In this document: positions 25,431-35,357 of the stretch, in pieces
How the letters are laid out: the number at the start of each line of letters is the position of its first letter
Numbering within the stretch: the first letter of the stretch is position 1
Origin: Pseudoalteromonas phenolica
Lineage (GTDB): Bacteria; Pseudomonadota; Gammaproteobacteria; Enterobacterales; Alteromonadaceae
Assembly (NCBI RefSeq): GCF_005876835.1
Contig: NZ_PPSW01000009.1
Span: 1-59,917 of the forward strand
Length of the DNA: 59,917 nt
Direction of reading: 5' to 3'
The notes under the pieces: generated by a model
The model's input: the letters and a program-made list of their open reading frames with translations, nothing else
The model's database searches: none
Told to the model about the DNA's origin: nothing
Made by a program: the position numbers and the translations under genes

Positions 25431-27008
25431 ATGCTAGACCAAAATATTAAAACGCAATTACAAAGCCACTTTGCTGCCATTACCGATCCTATCGAGCTAG
25501 TGCTTGCCCTAGATGACAGCAACAAATCAAACGAATTAAAAAGCTTAGCAAACGATTTAAGTTCATTGAGCACACACATCACAGTGTCAGAACAAAGTGA
25601 TGCGACCCGTGCACCGAACATGTCTGTGCGCTCACCCAAGCGCAATACACACATCGATTTTGCGGGCATTCCGATGGGTCATGAGTTTACCTCATTGGTA
25701 TTGGCACTGTTACAAACAGGTGGACACCCAAGCAAAGCCTCTGAAGAAGAACTGAGCATCATTGATGGCATTACTGAGCCATTAAACTTTGAAATCTATA
25801 TATCTCTGAGCTGCCAAACTTGTCCGCAAGTGGTACAAGCGCTTAATACGATGGCGGCCAGAAACAGCAATATTAAAGCGACCATGATCGACGGCGCACT
25901 GTTCCAAGACGAAGTGAACGCACGCAACATCATGGCTGTGCCGAGTGTATTTTTAAACGGTCAGCAATTCTCACAAGGTGCCCTATCACTGAGCGATATT
26001 CTTAATAAACTAGACACAGGCGCGGCGGCCAAACAAGCCGAGAAGCTCAATGAAAAAGACCCATTTGACGTACTGGTTGTCGGTGGTGGGCCTGCAGGTG
26101 CATCGGCAGCCATTTATGCTGCACGTAAAGGTTTAAATACCGGTGTTGTCGCCGAGCGTTTTGGTGGTCAAGTTGCCGATACCCTCGCCATTGAGAACTT
26201 TATTTCAGTCAAAGCCACTGAAGGGCCAAAGCTGGTTGCCCAACTTGAAGAGCACGTTAAAGAATACGATGTCGATGTTATGAAAGGCCAACGCGCTGCG
26301 GGTATTGCTCGCGGTGACTACATCGAAGTGCCCCTAGAATCAGGTGCGACGTTAAAAGCGAAATCAGTGATCATGGCAACCGGTGCGCGCTGGAGAAACA
26401 TGAATGTACCAGGCGAGCAAGAATACAAAGGCAAAGGCGTCGCTTACTGCCCACACTGTGATGGCCCATTATTTAAAGGCAAGCCAGTTGCGGTGATCGG
26501 CGGCGGTAACTCAGGTATTGAAGCGGCAATTGACCTTGCAAACATTACCTCGCACGTCACCGTATTAGAATTTGTCGACACATTACGTGCCGACGAGGTG
26601 CTTATTCGCAAAGCCAACAGCTTGCCGAATATCACTATTATTAAGAATGCGCAAACCACCGAAGTACTCGGTGATGGCAAGCGTGTAACAGGATTAAGCT
26701 ACACCGACCGCGTATCGGGTGAGCAACACCAAGTAGACTTAGCCGGTATTTTTGTACAGATCGGCTTAATTCCGAACAGTGAATTTTTAAAAGAAACCGA
26801 CGTACAGCTGAGCCGCTTTGGTGAAATTGAAGTTGATAAACACGGTGCCACCAGCATGAGTGGTGTCTATGCTGCGGGAGATGTGACTGACTCAGCGTTT
26901 AAGCAAATCATTATCGCCATGGGCTCAGGGGCAACCGCCAGCTTAGGGGCTTTTGATTACCTTATTCGCCACAGCGATGAATCACAAACCGAAGCAAGCG
27001 CAGCGTAA
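25431..27008 (+). CDS. ahpF: Alkyl hydroperoxide reductase subunit F
   Basis: An NAD(P)H-dependent flavoprotein that reduces AhpC. The 525-residue protein has an N-terminal pair of thioredoxin-like folds with the CQTC motif at about 129-132, and an FAD site [19 protein letters not shown] near 213. It also has the thioredoxin-reductase-like redox pair CPHC at about 345-348, an NADH site [10 protein letters not shown] near 360, and the C-terminal FAD motif [15 protein letters not shown]. Length matches E. coli AhpF (521). A terminator and a repeat element separate it from ahpC. Confidence 0.97.
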   Translation: MLDQNIKTQLQSHFAAITDPIELVLALDDSNKSNELKSLANDLSSLSTHITVSEQSDATRAPNMSVRSPKRNTHIDFAGIPMGHEFTSLVLALLQTGGHPSKASEEELSIIDGITEPLNFEIYISLSCQTCPQVVQALNTMAARNSNIKATMIDGALFQDEVNARNIMAVPSVFLNGQQFSQGALSLSDILNKLDTGAAAKQAEKLNEKDPFDVLVVGGGPAGASAAIYAARKGLNTGVVAERFGGQVADTLAIENFISVKATEGPKLVAQLEEHVKEYDVDVMKGQRAAGIARGDYIEVPLESGATLKAKSVIMATGARWRNMNVPGEQEYKGKGVAYCPHCDGPLFKGKPVAVIGGGNSGIEAAIDLANITSHVTVLEFVDTLRADEVLIRKANSLPNITIIKNAQTTEVLGDGKRVTGLSYTDRVSGEQHQVDLAGIFVQIGLIPNSEFLKETDVQLSRFGEIEVDKHGATSMSGVYAAGDVTDSAFKQIIIAMGSGATASLGAFDYLIRHSDESQTEASAA

Positions 27009-27074
27009 TAAACTAAATAGCTGCACCCAAGCACCGATTTACTCCTAATACTTGCTATTACACCCAGCAAGTCC

Positions 27075-27112
27075 AAAGCAGCCCTAGAGTTAGGTCAAGG
27101 GCTGCTTTTTTC
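27075..27112 (+). terminator. Rho-independent terminator after ahpF
   Basis: Perfect 11-bp stem AAAGCAGCCCT/AGGGCTGCTTT (27075-27085 and 27098-27108) with a T run, about 65 bp after the ahpF stop. Confidence 0.9.
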
Positions 27113-27227
27113 TGTAATTAACCCAAACCTGACTACTTATTCCGCAGTTGCACTGCACTTGGCTATACAAGTGTCAGGTCAGAGATTATGCTGTGCGGCC
27201 AAATTAAAGATGTTGAGGTGATGTATT

Positions 27228-27881
27228 ATGAGCACGGCTTTTTCTCGTCGTTTTATGGAGCTGGTTGAGCAATTTGCTGGCGGTAACAAACGCCAATTTG
27301 CCATTTTAACAGGCAAGTCACCTTCGCATATTTATCGTATTTGTCGTGGTTTAAGCCGCCCTTCAATGACCTACCTTGAACACCTTTATGGCCTATTTAG
27401 TATCGACTTAAATTGGCTATTAACTGGCGAGCAGCCCGTCGATAAACCGTTTTCATCAAGCCAAGACGAATTATTAATGGTGCCACAACTCGACGTTGAG
27501 GCCAGTGCGGGTTTTGGTAGCATGGGCGGCAGTGAAGATGTCACCGAGCAATTTGCGCTAAATAAACGCTGGTTAAGCTCACAACTTGGTGTGCACAGCG
27601 ACCGTTTGGCATTCGTGTCTATTCGCGGTGACAGTATGCTGCCAACCCTTGAGCATGGCGACATGGTGCTGGTTGATTTAAGCCAACAACAAGTCAGTCG
27701 TGAAGGCGTGTATGTGATTCAAACCCAAGATGGTTTAATGGCAAAGCGCTTAAAGCAAAAATCTGATCATATTGCAGTCGTATCAGATAACGATGCTTAC
27801 CCAAGCTGGCAAATTGATAGCCAGAACGCCGAGCAACACGGTGTGGCGGGTCGCATTGTCTGGTGTGGTCGCAGCTTATAA
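27228..27881 (+). CDS. Xre-S24 (CI/LexA-like) transcriptional repressor
   Basis: A 217-residue repressor with an N-terminal HTH at about 18-66 (KRQFAILTGKSPSHIYRICR) and a C-terminal S24 peptidase domain. The catalytic Ser136 lies in IRGDSMLPTL and Lys173 in GLMAKRL; the likely self-cleavage bond is Ala94-Gly95 in EASAGFGS. Such proteins are inactivated by RecA-promoted self-cleavage. It looks like a phage CI repressor, but no phage, integrase or cro-like gene is near, so it is more likely a domesticated chromosomal regulator. Targets are unknown. GAGGTGATG upstream supports the start. Confidence 0.9.
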   Translation: MSTAFSRRFMELVEQFAGGNKRQFAILTGKSPSHIYRICRGLSRPSMTYLEHLYGLFSIDLNWLLTGEQPVDKPFSSSQDELLMVPQLDVEASAGFGSMGGSEDVTEQFALNKRWLSSQLGVHSDRLAFVSIRGDSMLPTLEHGDMVLVDLSQQQVSREGVYVIQTQDGLMAKRLKQKSDHIAVVSDNDAYPSWQIDSQNAEQHGVAGRIVWCGRSL

Positions 27882-28131
27882 CAATGGCTTTTAAACTTAT
27901 GCAGGTGACGTAAGTCACTTGCAAAACGTTCAAAGTTACCACAATGTAAACAAAATCAAATCAGACCACTTTCTTCATTCTTTTATAAACCTCCCATTAA
28001 AGCTATATCTTACTTGATTAAGCTGAAAGACACTCCCTGACTTGAAAAATAATCATTAACATTTCATTTGCATTTAACCAACCAGTACCCATAATCACCA
28101 CTCGATTAAAAAAACAACAAGGACACCCGTT

Positions 28132-29451
28132 GTGAAAAAACTCAACCTATTAACAACAAGTTTAGCGATTGCGCTTTCAAGTGTATTTGCAGCCCAAGCA
28201 CAAAGCGATACCTTGCCATTTATTCCTGAACAGGATACTGCTGAAATCACCCCACAAATTGTTGGTGGTGGTCCTGCGAACACGGCGAACTGGCAGTTCT
28301 ATACTCAAATTTTGAACTCAAATGGTACGACTGCTTTTTGTGGTGGTAGTTATATTGGTGACGGCTATGTTCTGACTGCCGCGCACTGTGTCAGCAGTAA
28401 AGCAGCCCGCTTTATTGATGTAAAAGTGGCCGGTTTTAGACTCGGTGGCACAGATGGCGACCGCATTGGCGTTGTTGAAAAGTACGTGCATCCGCAATAT
28501 AACCGCAGCACGTTGAACTATGACATCGCGCTATTAAAACTAGAACGCACACCAACACAAGGGCAAGCCGTTCGTTTGGCAACAGGCTCTTTAAGCCAAT
28601 ACGCCCGCAGCGGTGACTTATTATCTGTAGCCGGATTAGGTCGTTTATCAGAAGGTGGTAGTCGTCCTTCATTCATCCAAGAAGTCGATGTGCCACTTGT
28701 CTCTGATGCTATCTGTAATCAATCAGGTGGTAATTATGCCAATGTAGGCAGCGTCGCGTTTTGTGCAGGCTACCCACAAGGTCAAAAAGATTCATGTAGT
28801 GGCGACAGTGGCGGCCCTATCGTGATCAACCGCGGCGGCGAGATTGTACAGCTAGGTACAGTCAGTTGGGGGATCGGCTGTGCACGTCCTAGTAAATACG
28901 GTGTATATGCCGATGTGGCAGCACTGAGTGGTTGGATCGACGAAATTAAATTCGGTGGCGGCGGCTCAAACCTAGTTTATAAGCAAAGCCAAACCTTAGC
29001 TGACTTCACATTATATGAAGTTGTTTCGCACCGCTTTAACATCAGTAATACAGGCAGTGAAGCATCAGCACTTAATGCGGTTACAGTGCGCGGCAGTGGT
29101 GTAACAAGTGGTCTGGTTGTGACTTCTGATACTTGTAGCAACCGCACACTGAGCCAAAATGATAATTGTAGTGTCAATGTAGAATTCACAGCCACTCAGT
29201 CTGGTACCGCAGGCGTGACCTTTGAATTTACAGAAGCTGGCAGCAACACTAATCACGCAGGATCTATTTCTGCAAAAGCAGCTGATATTCCTGTATGTGC
29301 AGGCTCTTGGGATGCCAATACCGTTTATCGTAAACCTGACCGTGTAACTTACAACGGCAAAGTGTACGAAGCAAAGTGGTGGACGCTAGATGAAAAGCCT
29401 GGCTCTTCACAAGTTTGGCAGCTAATCGGTAATGATCCGAGCTGTAAGTAA
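28132..29451 (+). CDS. Secreted trypsin-like serine protease with C-terminal chitin-binding-type domain
   Basis: A 439-residue exported S1 protease. The GTG start has AAGGA 8 bases upstream. A signal peptide (1-23) and an activation peptide precede IVGG at 43. The catalytic triad is His85 (TAAHC), Asp131 (YDIALLKL) and Ser226 (GDSGGP). Asp220, six residues before the Ser, sits at the S1 pocket position that gives Arg/Lys specificity. After about residue 275 comes a beta-rich domain with one Cys pair, then a CBM5/12-like module (AGSWDANTVYRKPDRVTYNG, then YEAKWWT and WQLIG). It probably degrades protein on chitinous material. Export by the type II system is usual for this build. A terminator follows. 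Confidence 0.93.
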   Translation: MKKLNLLTTSLAIALSSVFAAQAQSDTLPFIPEQDTAEITPQIVGGGPANTANWQFYTQILNSNGTTAFCGGSYIGDGYVLTAAHCVSSKAARFIDVKVAGFRLGGTDGDRIGVVEKYVHPQYNRSTLNYDIALLKLERTPTQGQAVRLATGSLSQYARSGDLLSVAGLGRLSEGGSRPSFIQEVDVPLVSDAICNQSGGNYANVGSVAFCAGYPQGQKDSCSGDSGGPIVINRGGEIVQLGTVSWGIGCARPSKYGVYADVAALSGWIDEIKFGGGGSNLVYKQSQTLADFTLYEVVSHRFNISNTGSEASALNAVTVRGSGVTSGLVVTSDTCSNRTLSQNDNCSVNVEFTATQSGTAGVTFEFTEAGSNTNHAGSISAKAADIPVCAGSWDANTVYRKPDRVTYNGKVYEAKWWTLDEKPGSSQVWQLIGNDPSCK

Positions 29452-29461
29452 TAGTAAGCCG

Positions 29462-29483
29462 AGGGGAGTGTGCTCCCCTTTTG
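29462..29483 (+). terminator. Terminator after the serine protease gene
   Basis: Stem AGGGGAG/CTCCCCT with a 4-base loop and a following TTT, 10 bp after the stop codon. The short T run suggests modest strength, and the small Cys-rich gene starts 43 bp later. Confidence 0.75.
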
Positions 29484-29525
29484 ATATAAAACAAAGTTAA
29501 ACCTACTGACAAATAAGGAAAGATC

Positions 29526-29756
29526 ATGTCTAAAATCACCAAACTCATTGCCGCTGCTAGCTTAAGTTTTATCACCACAGCGTCACTTGCAGTTGTAGCT
29601 GCAACGCCTTGCTCAAGTAATTGCAGTGCATGGGCTAAGCAACAACAACTGTCATTTTGTGCCCGTGTAGGTGGCGGCTCAGCTTGTGCATCAAGCCAAG
29701 GTCTCTACAACCACCTGCTACAGCAATGTAAGCAAGGTCAGTGTCAGGGTGTTTAA
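29526..29756 (+). CDS. Small secreted six-cysteine protein of unknown function
   Basis: A 76-residue protein with a signal peptide (KITKLIAAASLSFITTASLA, cut near AVVAA-TP) leaving about 48 residues with six Cys (29, 33, 45, 54, 68, 73), enough for three disulfides. AAGGAAAGATC lies before the ATG. I recognise no family. It sits 74 bp after the secreted protease gene, on the same strand, so it could be a companion such as an inhibitor or cofactor, or a small toxin-like peptide; all of these are guesses. The coding call rests on the signal peptide, ribosome site and clean terminator directly after it. Confidence 0.75.
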   Translation: MSKITKLIAAASLSFITTASLAVVAATPCSSNCSAWAKQQQLSFCARVGGGSACASSQGLYNHLLQQCKQGQCQGV

Positions 29757-29779
29757 TTAGAACACTTTGAGCAGTCGAT

Positions 29780-29816
29780 TAAGGCGTAAGTGCATACATT
29801 CACGCCTTAGTTTTTT
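29780..29816 (+). terminator. Terminator between convergent genes, sharing the stop codon of the minus-strand gene
   Basis: Stem TAAGGCGT/ACGCCTTA (29780-29787 and 29802-29809) with a 14-base loop and a T6 run. The right arm includes the TAA (on the minus strand) that ends the CadC-like gene. Confidence 0.8.
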
Positions 29817-31891
29817 ATAGTTAGACGGTTAATGTCTGATTGTGGCGTTAAACTCTGAGTAAATAGCAGTGCTTGTGTTGTCTCATCAAAGACAAACGGA
29901 GCCGCTTTACTAAAACTTGATTTAGGCAATCGCAATAACTTTTCAGTGGTTTTACTATTTAAATCGTAAGCATGAATAAAGTTATAGTCGTCGCCCAAGT
30001 GCTTATAGAAGACCTTTTCTGGCGTCGCTAGCCAAGCATATCGGGTATTAAATTGCGCTTTTGCAATTAACAACGCCTGCTTCTCACCTTGCTTTATCCA
30101 TAAACCTTTACCATTAACAAACAGCAGTTCATGCTCAGAAATATACTGCCCGGATCGGGCTGGTTTAGTTAACAGAGCTGAAAGTGCCATGGTTTCAACA
30201 TTTAGGCGAAATAGTTGCCACCCTTCATCTGTTGATTGACGGATCACGATATCTTGCCCGTTACCATGCCAAAACGGTCGGCCTATTTTGCCAAAAGATA
30301 AATCAAGACGACGTAATTGCTTCGAGCCATAATCGAACACATAGAGCTTATCGTGGCCATCGGCTTCATCTGAACTCACGACGAGTAGTTTATCACCTTG
30401 CAAAGACCAACTTGGGTAGCGTAAGTTACGATGTAACTGAGTGATTTGTTCTCGACCCGTGCCATCTAAGTTCGCCAGCCATAGCTCATAATACCCTGAT
30501 TCATTTGACAGAAATGCTAATTTTTCATGCGCGCGTGATAAAGACGGGTACTGGTTTGAATAGTGAGATTCAATTAACGGCGATGGCATAGACATTACTT
30601 CACTGTCTAATGCAAAACTGGCGATAAAATAATTCTCTCGACGTTTCTGGTAATACAAGTTCCCAGAGTCATCAAAATGGGGGTAGCTAAAGCCTCTCGG
30701 AGCCAACTTGGTTTGTGCTTTAGTCTCTAAGTCAACGACATAGCCACGACGTTTATCCGCAGCTTGTGCACCATATACCAAGTATTGACCATTCGGATGA
30801 AAGCTCATACCAACGATATCTGCATGACTTGAGTCCAATATTTGGAACTCCTTCTTACCTAGATGATAAAGACTCAAGCGCTCTTCTGACGTGCTTTTAC
30901 GCTGTGTGACCGCTAAATACTGCCCATCAGGCGAAAAAGCCACATCTCGATCTCTCAAGTCACACTCTGTATCACAACTCAGCCGCTCAGGTGTTGCGTC
31001 GTCTTGGCTTAAATCGAGCAAGTAAATACCATCTTGCGACGCCAAAGGTGCTTTGCCATTAAACGCCAAGGTTTTACCGTCTGGGCTGATCGCAATATAG
31101 TTATAACCAGAATCAGTCGGGCAACTGGTCAAAACCAACTGCTCTAAGTCAGCTAAAGAGAGTCGAACAATTTCACACGCTTGGCTATTCTTCTGAGCAA
31201 AATATAAATATTGCTGATCGGGGCTCCAGACTGCTTTCCAAGGTCTTTTATCTGAAAAGGTCAGCTGCTTAATAGGTACGTTGGGGTGGGTTAAATCTTT
31301 TAAATAAAGCTGACTGTCTTGCCCCTGCTGCCAAATAAACGCTAACTGTTTACCGTCTTGTGAAGGACTCGGGCGCAATTCACTGCCCGGCATTTTCGTG
31401 ATTTCATCTATTTGAGAGGCTGACTTTACAGGCGCTTCAATGGGAGACTTCAAGAAGGACCAAGCCACTAAAACCATCATTATGCACACTAAGCCAAAAG
31501 CAACTTGATATTTGTAAGACTTTTTCTCAATCAGTGACGCTGGTTTAATTGTTTCTGAGGATAAGCTCAGGGGCTCGGGTGTTAGTGTCAGCTTGTAGCC
31601 CTTTTTACGGATCGTTTCAACAACATCAAGGGGTGCACTTGGGTGAGCAAATAATTGTCTAAGCTGCCAAATCGTGTTGGTGAGGGCTTTTTCACCGATG
31701 ATTTCATTACCATGCCATACGCCTTCAATCAGCTCATTGCGACTCACAACTTCAGGGTATCGTTGTACTAGAACTTGTAATAGCTCCATCACTTTCGGTT
31801 GAGCCGCTACCTTTTCGCCATTCAGCACCACCAAGTGTTCATCAATAAACACTTGATACGGACCCAACTGAAACGACTTTTCATACTGCAT
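29807..31891 (-). CDS. CadC/ToxR-like membrane regulator with periplasmic TolB-like propeller
   Basis: A 694-residue protein. The ATG at 31891 is preferred to the TTG at 31924. Residues about 5-102 are an OmpR-type winged helix (QPKVMELLQVLVQRYPEVVS, then GEKALTNTIWQLRQLF and IRKKGYKL). A single membrane helix lies at about 131-150 (YQVAFGLVCIMMVLVAWSF). The rest is periplasmic with PD40/TolB-like repeats (SPSQDGKQLAFIW, SPDGKTLAFNG and SPDGQYLAVTQ). This one-component design senses a periplasmic signal and binds DNA from the membrane. It is divergent from the TonB receptor gene, the most likely target. No receiver domain is present. Confidence 0.9.
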   Translation of the reverse strand: MQYEKSFQLGPYQVFIDEHLVVLNGEKVAAQPKVMELLQVLVQRYPEVVSRNELIEGVWHGNEIIGEKALTNTIWQLRQLFAHPSAPLDVVETIRKKGYKLTLTPEPLSLSSETIKPASLIEKKSYKYQVAFGLVCIMMVLVAWSFLKSPIEAPVKSASQIDEITKMPGSELRPSPSQDGKQLAFIWQQGQDSQLYLKDLTHPNVPIKQLTFSDKRPWKAVWSPDQQYLYFAQKNSQACEIVRLSLADLEQLVLTSCPTDSGYNYIAISPDGKTLAFNGKAPLASQDGIYLLDLSQDDATPERLSCDTECDLRDRDVAFSPDGQYLAVTQRKSTSEERLSLYHLGKKEFQILDSSHADIVGMSFHPNGQYLVYGAQAADKRRGYVVDLETKAQTKLAPRGFSYPHFDDSGNLYYQKRRENYFIASFALDSEVMSMPSPLIESHYSNQYPSLSRAHEKLAFLSNESGYYELWLANLDGTGREQITQLHRNLRYPSWSLQGDKLLVVSSDEADGHDKLYVFDYGSKQLRRLDLSFGKIGRPFWHGNGQDIVIRQSTDEGWQLFRLNVETMALSALLTKPARSGQYISEHELLFVNGKGLWIKQGEKQALLIAKAQFNTRYAWLATPEKVFYKHLGDDYNFIHAYDLNSKTTEKLLRLPKSSFSKAAPFVFDETTQALLFTQSLTPQSDINRLTIKN

Positions 31892-32221
31892 GTTCTTCGC
31901 TCTACTTAACCACTTGACTTGCAACCGCTACTTTTTATTCATATTTATTCAGTGCGGGCGAATAGTTTTATCTTACCTTATTTATAAAAAACAGGGAGTA
32001 GCTAGAGTTATTTAATTGCAACAAATAATTTTACTTAACAATTCACAAGATTATGAAAAGTAATAAAAAGATATAAAAAAGAGATAAATCGGATGTTCCC
32101 GAGGTTGAGTTAGGAGGGCAATTTATCAAGTCTCATGTGTCCTTGATCATCAAGGTATAAGAAACACAACACAAAAACAGACATCACTTTAACAAGTTAA
32201 CTCATCAAAACGGGAACAACC
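31892..32221. other. 330-bp divergent control region between the CadC-like regulator and the TonB receptor
   Basis: No gene is credible. It holds AT-rich DNA and the near-palindrome CCTTGATCATCAAGG (32141-32155), whose half-site ATCAAG also occurs at 32125-32130. GTATAA follows directly and could be the -10 box of the receptor. An operator for the membrane regulator or another repressor is plausible but unproven. Confidence 0.5.
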
Positions 32222-35200
32222 ATGAACAAGAAGCAACTTTGCGTTGCCGTGCAAGCCGCCCTATTTGGTGCCGTATTCAGCACCCATGCACAGCAAAATG
32301 ATTTAGATGCCGTAAAAGTAAAACAAAACCAAACGACAATAGAGCAAGAAGAAGAGAAAGTTGAGAAGATTGTTGTCACCGGTTCACGTATTAAACGAGA
32401 TAGTTTTAGTGTCGCCACACCACTAGTGACTATGAATAAAGATGCAATTTCAGATACTGGCTTAGGCTCTCTGTCTGAAATTCTAGTCGATAATATTCCT
32501 TCAATTAATGCCTCTATCAGTAACACCACCAGCCAATCGAGTGTAGCGTCGACGGGTATCTCGTCTATCAGCCTGCGAGGCTTAGGTTCAGATAGAACAC
32601 TTACCCTTATTGATGGACGCCGCGTCGTATCAAACAGTTACAGCGGTAACGTGGTCAGCCTAAGTACCATTCCAAGTGGTATGGTACAACGCATTGAGGT
32701 GATCAGTGGCGGTGCATCAGCCACTTATGGTGCCGATGCGGTTGCCGGTGTTGTAAATATCATCACACAAACTGACAAAGAAGGCGCAACATTTAAGACG
32801 CGTACTGGTGAGTCATTTGATGGCGGCGGCAAAGAATTCACGCTAGATTTTGATTTTGGTAGCAGCTTTGATGATGGTCGTGGCTATGCTTTTGTCAGTG
32901 CAAACTGGGATCGACAATTTGGTATGAGCTTCTTCGATCGCGAACGCGCTCAAATTGAAGATGCATACCGCTACAGTGAAAGCGAAATGTGTAACCAGAT
33001 GCAGACCGCAACAGGTTACCAGTGTATGCGTGACATCACTCAGGCTGATTGGGTAAGTAAGAGTGACGGCATTCCAGGTGGCGTATTCTTAGAAAACTCG
33101 AAAAATGACAAACAATTTTGGTATGACGGTCAAACATTGCGCGACGACTGGAAAGACAACGAAGAAATTTACGGTCTCAATACACGTCAATATGTGATGT
33201 TAAAAGTACCAAATGACAGTTTTTCTATCGCAGGTAAGGTTGATTATGAACTAACTGATGATGTTAGCTTTTATGGTCAGGTGCAACTCAGTATCGATGA
33301 ATCATTCAACGACAAGTCACCAGAAGATGAGTATGAAGGTGCAAGCCAGACCATTTATGATCCAGAAACCGGAGAACGCTTAGGCCGTATTAAACCTGGT
33401 TATATTCCGCTAGATAACCCATTCGTTCCACAAGCCATTCTTGATAGTGAACCTTACAAAGATCGTATTTATTGGGACAGACGCTTCAATGAAGTCGGTA
33501 ATATTGCCACCGATAACACACGTACCACCATACGTTCATGGGCTGGCTTGAAAGGCACTGCATTCGACGGAGAGTGGGATTGGGATGTGTCAGTCGGTCT
33601 AGGTAAATTCCACCAAGAGCAGTTGCGTTATAACGAACTCGATGTGCGTAAACTAAGCCATGCCCTAAATGCTGAAAAGCTTGCTGATGGAACCATTCAA
33701 TGTAAAGACGAGGCAGCACGTGTAGCTGGTTGTGTGCCAATCAATCTATTTGGTGAGGGCTCTATCACTCCAGAAATGGCTGACTGGATCCGCGTTAATC
33801 CTGAAATCAATACCTATATTGATCAAACTAACATTGTTGGTTACATGACCGGTGAGCTGTTTGAGCTACCAGCCGGTGCCGTATCGGCAGTATTTGGTGG
33901 TGAATATCGTAAAGATAAACAAGATCTTCAAACCAGTATTGGTATGCGTGAAGGCGGTATTACCTTTAATGTTGTACCCCAGTTTGAAGGCTCTATCGAT
34001 GTCTACGAGAGTTTTGCTGAATTTGATGTGCCGCTACTTAAAGATGCGCCACTAGCGAAAAACCTTTCTCTCGAAACCTCGCTACGCTTAGCAAAATACA
34101 GCATAGATGCCGTAGGCACAGTGCCTAGCTATAAGTTAGGCATATTGTGGCAACCTATTGAAGATCTGACTATTCGTACTAACTTTGCCCGTGCGCAACG
34201 TGCTCCGACTATCACTGAACTGATGTCTCCTGCTCGCGGTGACTACGATAGCTTTACTGACATTTGTGAGGGCTTAACGGCAACTTCGACCAATGCAGGG
34301 CATGATAAATGTCGTCAAGACCCTGTGTTCACGGCTTTACTGGCTGAAGACCCGGACTTTGAATTCGATCCAAGCTCAGGTAGTAAATACTCACCAAATG
34401 CAGGTAATGCCAACCTAAGAGAAGAAACGGCTGACACCTTCACATTTGGTTTTACTATGGCGCCAAGTGCCATTGAAGACCTGCAAATTGCCGTTGATTA
34501 TTATGATATTGCCATTGAAGGCGCTATCTCGGTGATCTCTAATGAACGCATCTTACAAGAGTGTTACGATTCAAGCGCCGCATTTGGCAGTAGTAACCCT
34601 TTCTGTAATGAAATAAGCCGTGATGATGAGGGTAATATTACCGAAATCGTACAACGTGAAGATAACTTAGACGAAGTCAGTAGCCGTGGTATCGATGTCG
34701 CCATCGAGTATAAATACGACTTTGAAACCTTAGGTCGCTTATCTTTTAAAGCGGACTATAACCATATTCTTGAAAGCTCAACCACTTACCTTGGTTTAGA
34801 TGGCCTAGAGACCGATGACTATGCAGGCTATGGTAGCTCAAAAGACAAATTATCAGCCTCAGTAGTTTGGCGTCTAGATGAGTGGCGAGTTCGTTATGCG
34901 ATGAAATATTTAGGGTCATTTACTGATAGCCTAAGCCGTGAGCGAGAATACACCGCTGCACTAGAGCGAAATGCTGAGCGCTGTGCATCAACTGAAGAAG
35001 ACAATGGCTGTATCGCTAGCCCTGAAGCGCTGGCATATCACAAATATGGCAGCTATATGCGTCACGATGTATCTGTATCATATAATACAGACTTGGCAGC
35101 TGACATTGAGTTACGCGTGTTTGGTGGTATTAACAACCTACTAGATGACAAGGGTGACTTTATGCCGGGCGGTCGTGGTAACTTCTATAGCCGATATGGC

Positions 35201-35248
35201 ACAGGTATGGGTCGCTTTGGCTACTTAGGCGCAGAAATTAAGTTTTAA
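32222..35248 (+). CDS. TonB-dependent outer-membrane receptor
   Basis: A 1008-residue outer-membrane transporter. A signal peptide (MNKKQLCVAVQAALFGAVFS, cut near THA-QQN) is followed by a short acidic linker. The plug domain has VEKIVVTGSRIKRDSF, LRGLGSDRTLTLIDGRRVVS, RIEVISGGASATYGADAVAG and VVNIIT. The 22-strand barrel ends in Phe (GAEIKF), as needed for membrane insertion. The RIKR and GADAVAGVVNI features belong to the large Alteromonadales receptors that import peptide or carbohydrate fragments rather than to typical siderophore receptors; the substrate is not known. The neighbours, a membrane regulator and a periplasmic phosphatase, may form one uptake locus. Confidence 0.92.
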   Translation: MNKKQLCVAVQAALFGAVFSTHAQQNDLDAVKVKQNQTTIEQEEEKVEKIVVTGSRIKRDSFSVATPLVTMNKDAISDTGLGSLSEILVDNIPSINASISNTTSQSSVASTGISSISLRGLGSDRTLTLIDGRRVVSNSYSGNVVSLSTIPSGMVQRIEVISGGASATYGADAVAGVVNIITQTDKEGATFKTRTGESFDGGGKEFTLDFDFGSSFDDGRGYAFVSANWDRQFGMSFFDRERAQIEDAYRYSESEMCNQMQTATGYQCMRDITQADWVSKSDGIPGGVFLENSKNDKQFWYDGQTLRDDWKDNEEIYGLNTRQYVMLKVPNDSFSIAGKVDYELTDDVSFYGQVQLSIDESFNDKSPEDEYEGASQTIYDPETGERLGRIKPGYIPLDNPFVPQAILDSEPYKDRIYWDRRFNEVGNIATDNTRTTIRSWAGLKGTAFDGEWDWDVSVGLGKFHQEQLRYNELDVRKLSHALNAEKLADGTIQCKDEAARVAGCVPINLFGEGSITPEMADWIRVNPEINTYIDQTNIVGYMTGELFELPAGAVSAVFGGEYRKDKQDLQTSIGMREGGITFNVVPQFEGSIDVYESFAEFDVPLLKDAPLAKNLSLETSLRLAKYSIDAVGTVPSYKLGILWQPIEDLTIRTNFARAQRAPTITELMSPARGDYDSFTDICEGLTATSTNAGHDKCRQDPVFTALLAEDPDFEFDPSSGSKYSPNAGNANLREETADTFTFGFTMAPSAIEDLQIAVDYYDIAIEGAISVISNERILQECYDSSAAFGSSNPFCNEISRDDEGNITEIVQREDNLDEVSSRGIDVAIEYKYDFETLGRLSFKADYNHILESSTTYLGLDGLETDDYAGYGSSKDKLSASVVWRLDEWRVRYAMKYLGSFTDSLSREREYTAALERNAERCASTEEDNGCIASPEALAYHKYGSYMRHDVSVSYNTDLAADIELRVFGGINNLLDDKGDFMPGGRGNFYSRYGTGMGRFGYLGAEIKF

Positions 35249-35266
35249 TTTTTAGCATTAGAACAG

Positions 35267-35310
35267 CAGCCTTGATAGCCTCAAAAAGCGTGTAATCAAG
35301 GCTGTTTCTT
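35267..35310 (+). terminator. Terminator-like hairpin after the TonB receptor
   Basis: Stem CAGCCTTGAT/ATCAAGGCTG (35267-35276 and 35295-35304) with an 18-base loop and T-rich tail, between the receptor and the phosphatase gene. Attenuated read-through into the phosphatase is possible. Confidence 0.75.
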
Positions 35311-35357
35311 TTCTAAGAAAAAAACTGACACTCGCCAATTTAAACAGGATAAAAATA

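Noticed and set aside
27228..27881. S24 repressor as evidence of a prophage
   Set aside because: No integrase, cro, structural or lysis genes, nor attachment-site repeats flank it; neighbours are ordinary chromosomal genes.
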